Source: an uncultured Caulobacterales bacterium (lineage in GTDB: Bacteria > Pseudomonadota > Alphaproteobacteria > Caulobacterales > Caulobacteraceae). Taken from it: a stretch of 6,662 nucleotides of DNA. The position numbers and the translations under genes are program-made. Location: contig CAIUZX010000277.1 in NCBI GenBank assembly GCA_903903715.1, positions 1 through 6,662 of the forward strand. The letters are read 5' to 3'. The number at the start of each line of letters is the position of its first letter. The first letter of the stretch is position 1. The notes under the pieces are model-generated. The model was not told the DNA's origin and made no database searches. It saw only the letters and a program-made list of their open reading frames with translations. Shown here in pieces: positions 1-5,079 of this stretch.

Positions 1-370
1 CGACGATCTTTAGAAATGCAGCCGTGCGCGGCAATTTTGCCAGATCAAAGGCGGGGCCGAGCGTCGCTGCGAAAATCTGGCTGTCTTCGTGTTTGTCGTC
101 CCAATCCGCCTGAGCGCGGCGCTCAGCGCCGGTGGTGCGGTAAAGCCGCAACACTTCCTGAAGTTCACCCTTCTGCACGTCGGAACCATCCTTTGCAGGC
201 GGGGCGAGCAACATGGACGGGTCCACATCTGACGGCGTCAGAACCTTGAAGGTTTTGGCAGGCTTCGCCATGGTCGCGACAGGAGCGGCGGCTTCCGTCT
301 GCGAGTACGCTGGCGCCGAAAGCGCAGAGCAGATTGCAAACGAAGAGAGGATCACAGCCAGACGGGTCAT
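1..370 (-). CDS. Class A acid phosphatase (PAP2 superfamily), N-terminal part, cut by left edge
   Basis: Probable secreted non-specific phosphomonoesterase of the PhoN-like PAP2 superfamily. The 123 visible codons have no stop. Residues 1-24 form a classical Sec signal peptide: MTR, then a hydrophobic core of about residues 4-21, with likely cleavage near A-Y-S|Q, so the product should be periplasmic or secreted. Family-like N-terminal features follow: MLLAPPAKDGS at 53-63, the helix GELQEVLRLYRTT at 68-80, and the block EDSQIFAATLGPAFDLAKLP at 95-114, typical of the region before the catalytic domain in class A acid phosphatases. The KxxxxxxRP, SGH and HxxxD active-site motifs would lie beyond the left edge, so catalytic competence cannot be judged. 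Start choice: in-frame ATGs also occur upstream on the minus strand (about 388 to 403), but only ATG 370 has a Shine-Dalgarno (GGAG, complement of 378-381, 7 nt spacing) and puts the signal peptide at the N-terminus. It is divergent from rplY. Family call is from recognised motifs, without a search. Confidence 0.82.
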   Translation of the reverse strand, partial: MTRLAVILSSFAICSALSAPAYSQTEAAAPVATMAKPAKTFKVLTPSDVDPSMLLAPPAKDGSDVQKGELQEVLRLYRTTGAERRAQADWDDKHEDSQIFAATLGPAFDLAKLPRTAAFLKIV

Positions 371-446
371 CTCAGCGCTCCAGGATATTTCGCTTACTCC
401 CATATTCATGGCGGTCATGACGACATCACGACGGTTGAGCTAAGCT

Positions 447-457
447 TGCGTGACGCA
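447..457. promoter_or_regulatory. 11-nt perfect palindrome in divergent intergenic region
   Basis: TGCGT-G-ACGCA is a perfect inverted repeat with a single central base. It lies about 77 nt upstream of the phosphatase start and about 28 nt upstream of the candidate rplY -35 element. That is a plausible place for a dimeric repressor or activator site controlling either divergent gene. It is short, so chance occurrence is a real possibility. I do not recognise it as a known operator. Confidence 0.2.
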
Positions 458-484
458 GACATGGTGGATCGCATCGCTAGACCG

Positions 485-513
485 TTGCACGGCGCACTAA
501 GACCATGTATAGA
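485..513 (+). promoter_or_regulatory. Candidate sigma-70 promoter for rplY
   Basis: TTGCAC at 485-490 and TATAGA at 508-513 are separated by exactly 17 nt, the optimal housekeeping-sigma spacing. The -10 matches four of six consensus bases. The -35 keeps the critical TTG. The predicted start near 519-521 would give rplY a leader of about 90-95 nt containing the hairpin at 567-591. No better-matching pair was seen in the 371-612 spacer. This is a by-eye match only. Confidence 0.4.
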
Positions 514-566
514 CGCGCGCTCACTTTCCGCCCTGCGTCGATCGCCGGGTCTCACAGATTTTTCGT

Positions 567-591
567 CGCCGCGTCAGTTGAGGGCGCGGCG
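567..591 (+). other. GC-rich hairpin in the rplY leader
   Basis: CGCCGCG (567-573) pairs perfectly with CGCGGCG (585-591) around an 11-nt loop. Two more pairs (G565-C594 and T566-A593) are possible if G592 bulges. The structure ends about 10 nt before the rplY Shine-Dalgarno. There is no following T-tract, so it is not an intrinsic terminator. It could modulate ribosome access or RNA stability. GC-rich DNA makes such stems fairly common by chance. Confidence 0.35.
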
Positions 592-601
592 GACTTGTTT
601 C

Positions 602-606
602 GGAAG
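602..606 (+). promoter_or_regulatory. Ribosome binding site of rplY
   Basis: GGAAG lies 6 nt before ATG 613. This decides the rplY start. The reading frame stays open upstream to an ATG at 505, but that ATG overlaps the candidate -10 element and the extra 36 residues do not resemble any part of L25. Confidence 0.65.
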
Positions 607-612
607 ACCGTC

Positions 613-1209
613 ATGGCCGAGATCGTCCTTAATGTTGAACTGCGCGACCGCACCGGAACGGGCGGCGCTCGCGAAGCCCGTCGTGACGGCAAAGTACCCG
701 GCATCCTCTACGGCGGACCGCGCGGCCCGGTGCCGCTGGCGGTGAACGCCAACGAATTTCGCAAGGCGCTTTATACCGGCAAGCTGCTTGGCCACCTTGT
801 CACGCTGAAGTACGGCGATGAAACCCAAGGCGTGATCGCCAAGGACATCCAGTTCCATCCCGTGACCGACCAGCCGGTGCACTTTGACCTGTTCCGCGTG
901 GACGAGCATCAACTGGTGAAGATCTCCATCCCGGTTCACTTCAAGAATCAGGAACAAAGCCCGGGCATGAAGCGCGGCGCAGCGCTGAATATTGCGCGGC
1001 ACGACGTGGAAGTTTGGGCGCCGGCGGATCACATCCCGGAAGACCTGGTGGCGGACCTCACGGGTCTTGAAATCGGCGACACCATTCGCTGGTCCAATCT
1101 GAACGCTCCAGAAGGCATCGAACCCGTGATCAAGGGGCGCGATTTCGTGATCGCAACCATCACCGGTTCTGGCGCATCCGCCTCTGCGGAAGCTGCCGCC
1201 GCTAGCTGA
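613..1209 (+). CDS. rplY: 50S ribosomal protein L25/general stress protein Ctc
   Basis: Large-subunit ribosomal protein that binds 5S rRNA in the central protuberance. The 198-residue product is the long CTC form, with an N-terminal 5S-rRNA-binding L25 beta-barrel (about 1-90) and a C-terminal TL5/CTC beta domain (about 95-185), unlike the short (about 94 aa) E. coli L25. Diagnostic segments are the N-terminal AEIVLNVELRDRTGTGGAR, VPGILYGG, LLGHLVTLKYG, FHPVTDQPVHFDLFRVDEHQ, and VADLTGLEIGDTI near the C-terminus. The last 15 or so residues are an Ala/Ser-rich tail, common in alphaproteobacterial versions. ATG 613 is chosen for its Shine-Dalgarno at 602-606 and because the family starts with M-A/S-E-I. 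It is first in a plus-strand run with pth 53 nt downstream, so cotranscription is likely. No anomalies; all core motifs are intact. Confidence 0.96.
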   Translation: MAEIVLNVELRDRTGTGGAREARRDGKVPGILYGGPRGPVPLAVNANEFRKALYTGKLLGHLVTLKYGDETQGVIAKDIQFHPVTDQPVHFDLFRVDEHQLVKISIPVHFKNQEQSPGMKRGAALNIARHDVEVWAPADHIPEDLVADLTGLEIGDTIRWSNLNAPEGIEPVIKGRDFVIATITGSGASASAEAAAAS

Positions 1210-1220
1210 TGTGAAGGGTT

Positions 1221-1244
1221 CCCAGAACGCTGCGGCGTTTTGGG
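1221..1244 (+). other. Strong hairpin with UNCG tetraloop between rplY and pth
   Basis: CCCAGAACGC (1221-1230) pairs with GCGTTTTGGG (1235-1244) in a 10-bp stem containing one G-U wobble. The loop is TGCG. The cUGCGg cap belongs to the very stable C(UNCG)G tetraloop class. The sequence after the stem is G-rich, not a T-tract, so a classical intrinsic terminator is unlikely. It sits 12 nt after the rplY stop and ends 4 nt before the pth Shine-Dalgarno (GGGGAG, 1248-1253). Inferred roles are 3'-end protection of processed rplY mRNA, partial attenuation, or tuning of pth translation. Confidence 0.55.
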
Positions 1245-1262
1245 GTTGGGGAGCGCCGGGCG

Positions 1263-1892
1263 ATGCTGATTCTGGTCGGCCTCGGCAATCCCGGACCGAA
1301 ATACGAAAAAAACAGGCATAACATCGGCTTCCTCGCGATCGACCATGTCGCGCGGCGCTGGCGTTTCGGCGCTGAACGGTCGAAGTTTCAAAGCCTGATA
1401 TCAGAAGGCGCGATCGAGACGCAGGCAGGACCTGTGCGCGCGATTCTGATCAAACCCCAGACATACATGAACGAAAGCGGTCGCGCGGTCGGCGCAGCGA
1501 TCCAGTTTCTGAAGGCCGACCCGACGGACGTCGTGGTTTTCTACGACGAACTCGATCTTGCCCCCGGACGGTTTCGCATGAAGGCCGGCGGAGGGGCGGC
1601 GGGACACAATGGTGTCCGCTCCATGATCAGTCACATTGGGCCACACTTTCGTCGCGGACGTATGGGAATCGGCCACCCCGGCCACAAGGATAGGGTCATG
1701 GGGCACGTCCTGTCAGATTTTCACAAGGTCGAGTTCCCGTGGGTCGAGGCGCTGTGCGGCGCATGCGCCGACGCGCTTCCCCTTTTGGCGGTCGGGGAAG
1801 ACGAAAAGTATCAGACCGAAGTCATGAGACTGGCGCCCGCCGAAAAACTCGATCCGCGCAAAGCTGCACAAAACGGCTCAGAAGGCGTATAG
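1263..1892 (+). CDS. pth: Peptidyl-tRNA hydrolase
   Basis: Cytoplasmic esterase that cleaves peptidyl-tRNA released by stalled or aborted ribosomes, recycling tRNA; essential in most bacteria. The 209-residue product carries all bacterial Pth signatures: GLGNPGPKY (6-14) with the substrate-binding Asn 9, RHNIGF (18-23) with the general-base catalytic His 19, KPQTYMNESG (64-73) with Asn 70, YDELDLAPG (94-102) with catalytic Asp 95, and GGGAAGHNGVRS (109-120) with Asn 116. GIGHPGHKD and VMGHVL follow in the expected order. It is slightly longer than E. coli Pth (194 aa) because of a polar C-terminal extension after about residue 185. The start has GGGGAG 9 nt upstream and matches the family N-terminus. 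It follows rplY by 53 nt across a stable hairpin, and the TPR gene begins 7 nt after its stop, so the three are probably one transcription unit. Confidence 0.97.
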   Translation: MLILVGLGNPGPKYEKNRHNIGFLAIDHVARRWRFGAERSKFQSLISEGAIETQAGPVRAILIKPQTYMNESGRAVGAAIQFLKADPTDVVVFYDELDLAPGRFRMKAGGGAAGHNGVRSMISHIGPHFRRGRMGIGHPGHKDRVMGHVLSDFHKVEFPWVEALCGACADALPLLAVGEDEKYQTEVMRLAPAEKLDPRKAAQNGSEGV

Positions 1893-1899
1893 GGCGATC

Positions 1900-2661
1900 A
1901 TGCTGTCCTTGCTCGCTTACATCCTCAATCCGATCTTCCTGTTTTCGCTCGGCGTCTCCGTAGCGCTTTGCTTTCACATCGTGCGTACAAGACAGGACAC
2001 GTTCTGGCTCTGGATCGTGCTGATGTTCCAGGGCATCGGCAGCCTCGTCTACATCGCCGTGATCCTGATCCCGTCGGTCCTCGGTGGCGACTCCGCCCGC
2101 AAGTTGCGCAAGAACGCCGAAGCAGCGCTCGACCCAGGACGGGAATATCGCGAGGCCAAGGCCCGGCTGGACGATACGCCCACGGTTCACAATCAGATGC
2201 GCTTCGCCTCAGCCGCAATGGCCCAGGGCCGATTTGCGGAAGCGGAGCAGGCCTATCGCGAAGCGGCCACCGGCGTGCATGCCGAAGACCCCGCCCTCTT
2301 GCTGGGCCGCGCAAGAGCGCTGATCGAACTTGGCCGCTTCAATGATTCGATGGCGGTTCTGGATGCGCTTGCGGCGCTTGGAGACGATGGAAGCTCGCCG
2401 GGGGCCGTGCTCGCCCGCGCCCGCAGCCTGCATGGTCTTGGTCAGATGCGCGCCGCCGAGGTCGCCTATCGTGAAGCGGCGGAGCGCTTGCCGGGCTTTG
2501 AAGCGATGGCGCGATTGACCGCATTCCTCGCCGAGGCCGGACACGTGGACGAAGCGAGGACCAACCTCAGCGAAATCGACCGGCGCATCGCCAAACTTTC
2601 GGGCCCGTTCCGTAAGGAAGCGAGCGGATGGCGCGACTTGGCGGCTGCTAAAATTCGCTGA
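1900..2661 (+). CDS. Membrane-anchored tetratricopeptide repeat protein
   Basis: Function unknown; probably a scaffold or adaptor at the inner membrane. The 253-residue product has two predicted transmembrane helices (about 3-27 and 36-61), then a basic patch (RKLRK, 67-71) and a soluble helical domain. The second helix (FWLWIVLMFQGIGSLVYI) loosely recalls the two-helix PLDc_N anchor of cardiolipin synthase-type proteins; that resemblance is weak. Residues about 96-225 hold TPR-like helix pairs: one near 100-124 (AMAQGRFAEAEQAYREA), one near 132-160 (LIELGRFNDSMAVLDAL), one near 169-195 (LHGLGQMRAAEVAYREAA), and a degenerate one near 203-225 (AEAGHVDEARTNL). TPRs mediate protein-protein contacts. 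Topology is ambiguous because both the short inter-helix loop and the post-helix segment are basic. It starts 7 nt after pth with only a weak Shine-Dalgarno, which suggests translational coupling. Confidence 0.85.
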   Translation: MLSLLAYILNPIFLFSLGVSVALCFHIVRTRQDTFWLWIVLMFQGIGSLVYIAVILIPSVLGGDSARKLRKNAEAALDPGREYREAKARLDDTPTVHNQMRFASAAMAQGRFAEAEQAYREAATGVHAEDPALLLGRARALIELGRFNDSMAVLDALAALGDDGSSPGAVLARARSLHGLGQMRAAEVAYREAAERLPGFEAMARLTAFLAEAGHVDEARTNLSEIDRRIAKLSGPFRKEASGWRDLAAAKIR

Positions 2662-2751
2662 GCGCCCATATACGGGATGAACGCCGGGTCATCTTTATGA
2701 GACGGCCGATCGTCAACATACCGCGCGTACCAACCGATCTGGACTGACAGA

Positions 2752-3708
2752 ATGACCCTTCCAGAGAGACTTGTGAAAGCCTTCGACGACTTCATCCATC
2801 TCATGGGCGGAGACAATGGCTTCATCGCCCTGACGGCCTTCTATGTCGTGATGGTGGGCACTGAATCAGCAGCTTACCTGATCGCGACGCGGGGCCGGTA
2901 TGATCTGCGCGACAGTATCAACAACGCCATCGTCAACATCATAAACATCGCCTTCGACGCCTTTACGAGCTTCGTGGCGCCGATGGTGGTCTATGAGTGG
3001 ATCTATTCGCACGTCCGTTGGATGGACGCGCCGCCGATCTGGGTCAGCCTTCTCCTGGCCTTCATCGGACATGAGATCGCCTACTATGTAGACCATCGTC
3101 TGGGTCATCGGGTCGGTCTGTTCTGGGCCTTTCACCAAGTCCACCACTCCTCGAACGAGTTCAATTTCACGGTCGCCGCGAGAGGCTTCGTGATCGACGG
3201 CAATATCGTGCTGCACATGTGCGCTTGGCCGCTCGCGTTCATTGGCGTTCCGCCCGTCGTCTGGCTGGGCATGCATGGAACAAAGTCCGTCTGGGGGATC
3301 TTCAATCACGCCGATTGGATTCCCAAGCTGGGCGTTCTGGAGGAGGTGCTGGCGACGCCCTCGAACCACCGGGCGCATCACGGCGTGCAGGCGAAGTACA
3401 TCGACAAGAACTACTCCCAGGTCACCGTGATCCTGGACCGACTGCTCGGCACCTTCCAGAAGGAGGAGGAGCGCGCACATGTCGGACTGGTGAAGCCATT
3501 CTACAGCACCAATCCGATCAAGACCGAACTCGCAGGCCTCGTCTGGCTGCGGGACCGGATGCGCTCCGCCGACCGCTGGCAAGACAAGCTGAAGTACCTG
3601 TGGAAGCCGCCCGAATGGGTGCACGATGCGAGGTTCGCGGAACCCGCCTACCGGACTGTCGATATCGCCCAGAGCAGAGCCGGCGCGTCGCTGGTCGAGC
3701 CCAACTGA
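2752..3708 (+). CDS. Fatty acid hydroxylase/sterol desaturase superfamily protein, alkylglycerol-monooxygenase-like
   Basis: Probable integral membrane di-iron oxygenase acting on a lipid. The 318-residue product has the eight-histidine-type metal site of the superfamily: H107 with D114-H115 and H119 (HEIAYYVDHRLGH), HQVHH (128-132), H155, NHADW (H186) and NHRAHH (H206, H209, H210). Hydrophobic segments lie at about 24-45, 62-82, 96-112 and 150-173. The combination FWAFHQVHHSSNEFN, TPSNHRAHHG, YIDKNY and DRLLGTF resembles the alkylglycerol monooxygenase (TMEM195) branch more than C4-sterol or carotenoid hydroxylases. The substrate cannot be read from sequence. ATG 2752 is the first start after an in-frame TGA at 2698; the Shine-Dalgarno is weak. 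It lies 90 nt after the TPR gene, with no clear promoter or terminator seen, and converges with the dehydrogenase-family gene across 16 nt. Confidence 0.9.
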   Translation: MTLPERLVKAFDDFIHLMGGDNGFIALTAFYVVMVGTESAAYLIATRGRYDLRDSINNAIVNIINIAFDAFTSFVAPMVVYEWIYSHVRWMDAPPIWVSLLLAFIGHEIAYYVDHRLGHRVGLFWAFHQVHHSSNEFNFTVAARGFVIDGNIVLHMCAWPLAFIGVPPVVWLGMHGTKSVWGIFNHADWIPKLGVLEEVLATPSNHRAHHGVQAKYIDKNYSQVTVILDRLLGTFQKEEERAHVGLVKPFYSTNPIKTELAGLVWLRDRMRSADRWQDKLKYLWKPPEWVHDARFAEPAYRTVDIAQSRAGASLVEPN

Positions 3709-3724
3709 GCGATGGCTGGTCGGA

Positions 3725-4903
3725 CTACCCTTCCACCTCAAAGGTGATGCCGGCCTTTGCCGGCAGCCGGGAGACCAGCGCTTCGGCAAGGGCGGCGCCC
3801 GCTGTCCAGCATCCGCCGGGGACCACCGTGTCATCCACATCGAACACGAGCGCGAGGGCCGCCTCGCTGAGCATCTTTGACGTCGAACCGTAGCCTGGAT
3901 CCATGTCGCCCTTCACAGACGCCCGGACTGTTTTTCCGTCGGGACCTTCAGCGATGAAGAGAATGTCGTAGTTCCCGGCCTCGCGCGCCTCTTTCGATGG
4001 CCCCTCGCCCGGCTTCGGAGGCGCGCCGCCCCCAAAGTCAAAACCGGCCCCCGCCCCGCCGCCTGACTTCGGCGGACCTGGCAGCATCATCATCTCATCG
4101 TACTGGAAGTCCTCTCCCCAGGGATGGCCCAGCAGGAAGTTGGTGCGATGCACCGTCTTCGTATTGATTCCCGCCATCATGAAGCTGCCCACCCAGGCGC
4201 CTGCAAGCGTGTCCTCGTACGGTGTGTCGCCGTCCGGCTGCGCCGGGCCTGTGAACCCCGGGGTCAAGGCAAAGGGATTGCCGAGCAGGACGCCCACGGA
4301 CGGGTCCTTCTGCGCGGCCATCATCGTCGCCATGCCGCTGGCGAAGGTGCCGCCGGAAAGCGTGCCGTTCATCCCGCGCACCCGACCGCGGACACGTTGG
4401 GCCGGCGCGCCGAACCCTTTCACGGCCTCGCGCTGCGCGAACCAGACCCCAAGATCGAAGGGAATGGAGTCAAAGCCGCAGGAAAAGACCAACCGCGCCC
4501 CGGACGACTTGGCCGCCGCTTCGTGCTGACCGATCATCTCAGCGATCCAGTTCGACTCGCCGGCAAGATCGACATAGTCGCAACCAGCCTCCGCGCACGC
4601 CGCGACGAGATGCGAGCCGTATAGCTGATAGGGACCGGCGGTGGTGATGACCACCTTGGTGCGCGCCGCCATCGCCAGCAGGGCCGCTTCATCCGAAGCG
4701 TCCGCGACCACCAGCGGCAAGGTGCTCGGCGCGCCAATCAGGTCGCGGACCTCGGCAAGCTTGTCCGCACTGCGACCCGCCATCGCCCACTTGACCAGAC
4801 CGAAGGCGCCGCAGGTGTTCAGAAGGTATTCCGCCACGAGCCGGCCCGTAAAACCGGTCGCACCATACACGACGATGTCAAAGTCCTTGGGGGCTTGTGT
4901 CAT
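3725..4903 (-). CDS. Saccharopine dehydrogenase family oxidoreductase (trans-acting enoyl reductase/SCCPDH-like)
   Basis: Rossmann-fold NAD(P)-dependent oxidoreductase of the SCCPDH/trans-acting enoyl reductase branch, and probably not a lysine-pathway saccharopine dehydrogenase. The 392-residue product opens with a dinucleotide-binding motif, YGATGFTGRLVAEYL (13-27), followed by AGRS (42-45) as the likely cofactor-specifying strand end. Family blocks follow: TTAGPYQLYG (87-96), GCDYVDLAGE (107-116) and SCGFDSIPFDLG (141-152). After a Gly/Pro-rich stretch (275-301) come PKPGEGPSKEAREAG (296-310) and DPGYGSTSKMLSEAAL (335-350). Mycobacterial relatives act as partner enoyl reductases in lipid synthesis; human SCCPDH associates with lipid droplets. 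The actual substrate here is unknown. The start is supported by a strong GGAGGA Shine-Dalgarno 7 nt upstream. It is divergent from ychF and converges tightly with the hydroxylase gene. Confidence 0.9.
   Translation of the reverse strand: MTQAPKDFDIVVYGATGFTGRLVAEYLLNTCGAFGLVKWAMAGRSADKLAEVRDLIGAPSTLPLVVADASDEAALLAMAARTKVVITTAGPYQLYGSHLVAACAEAGCDYVDLAGESNWIAEMIGQHEAAAKSSGARLVFSCGFDSIPFDLGVWFAQREAVKGFGAPAQRVRGRVRGMNGTLSGGTFASGMATMMAAQKDPSVGVLLGNPFALTPGFTGPAQPDGDTPYEDTLAGAWVGSFMMAGINTKTVHRTNFLLGHPWGEDFQYDEMMMLPGPPKSGGGAGAGFDFGGGAPPKPGEGPSKEAREAGNYDILFIAEGPDGKTVRASVKGDMDPGYGSTSKMLSEAALALVFDVDDTVVPGGCWTAGAALAEALVSRLPAKAGITFEVEG
3748..3765. other. Short GC hairpin near the convergent gene ends
   Basis: TGCCGGC (3748-3754) pairs perfectly with GCCGGCA (3759-3765) around a 4-nt loop. 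It lies inside the last codons of the minus-strand dehydrogenase-family gene and about 40 nt past the hydroxylase stop. The 16-nt spacer between the two stop codons holds no terminator, so this stem could help end plus-strand transcription. No T-tract follows on either strand, and the bases also encode ordinary protein residues. Confidence 0.25.
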
Positions 4904-4910
4904 CGGCAGA

Positions 4911-4916
4911 TCCTCC
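4911..4916 (-). promoter_or_regulatory. Strong ribosome binding site of the saccharopine dehydrogenase family gene
   Basis: On the minus strand GGAGGA lies 7 nt before ATG 4903. It is the best Shine-Dalgarno in the window and fixes the start of this gene. Confidence 0.75.
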
Positions 4917-5010
4917 GGAATTGTGTTCAGTGCGTCTCGCTGAAGCTATGCGGCAAGGCCGGCGAAATCCAGCGGAGAGCGATGCTCGGAGCGCTTTAAG
5001 CTGTCGGCTC

Positions 5011-5039
5011 TGGTCAACAGGCCGCTCAGACGCCATAAG
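5011..5039 (+). promoter_or_regulatory. Candidate sigma-70 promoter for ychF
   Basis: TGGTCA at 5011-5016 and CATAAG at 5034-5039 are separated by exactly 17 nt. Each matches four of six consensus bases. The predicted start near 5046 would leave a leader of about 34 nt before ATG 5080. It lies in the 176-bp divergent spacer (4904-5079), so ychF likely has its own promoter here and is not read from pth. A matching minus-strand promoter for the dehydrogenase-family gene was not found. Confidence 0.33.
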
Positions 5040-5079
5040 ACCGCCCAATCGCTCATTCCCTCCCATCCTGTAGGACCCC

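Noticed and set aside
505..612. N-terminal extension of rplY from ATG 505
   Set aside because: The added 36 residues do not resemble L25, ATG 505 overlaps the candidate -10 element, and ATG 613 has a good Shine-Dalgarno and the family N-terminus.
371..612. Possible tRNA, small RNA or riboswitch in the divergent spacer
   Set aside because: No cloverleaf, no CCA end and no recognisable riboswitch core; only the hairpin, palindrome and promoter-like pair are supportable.
574..1032. 152-codon minus-strand open frame over rplY
   Set aside because: It is antisense to an unmistakable L25 and its translation has no recognisable domain.
2866..3840. 324-codon minus-strand open frame opposite the hydroxylase gene
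   Set aside because: It is antisense to a clear histidine-motif membrane enzyme, is rich in Arg/His/Asp with no recognisable domain, and runs past the convergent gene end. It is a GC-rich codon shadow.
3219..3893. 224-codon plus-strand frame crossing the convergent gene ends
   Set aside because: It overlaps two recognised genes in other frames and is Arg/Ala/Gly-rich without domain features.
4904..5079. CtrA-type TTAA-N7-TTAA site in the ychF upstream spacer
   Set aside because: A TTAA half occurs near 4995-4999, but there is no second half-site at the required spacing.
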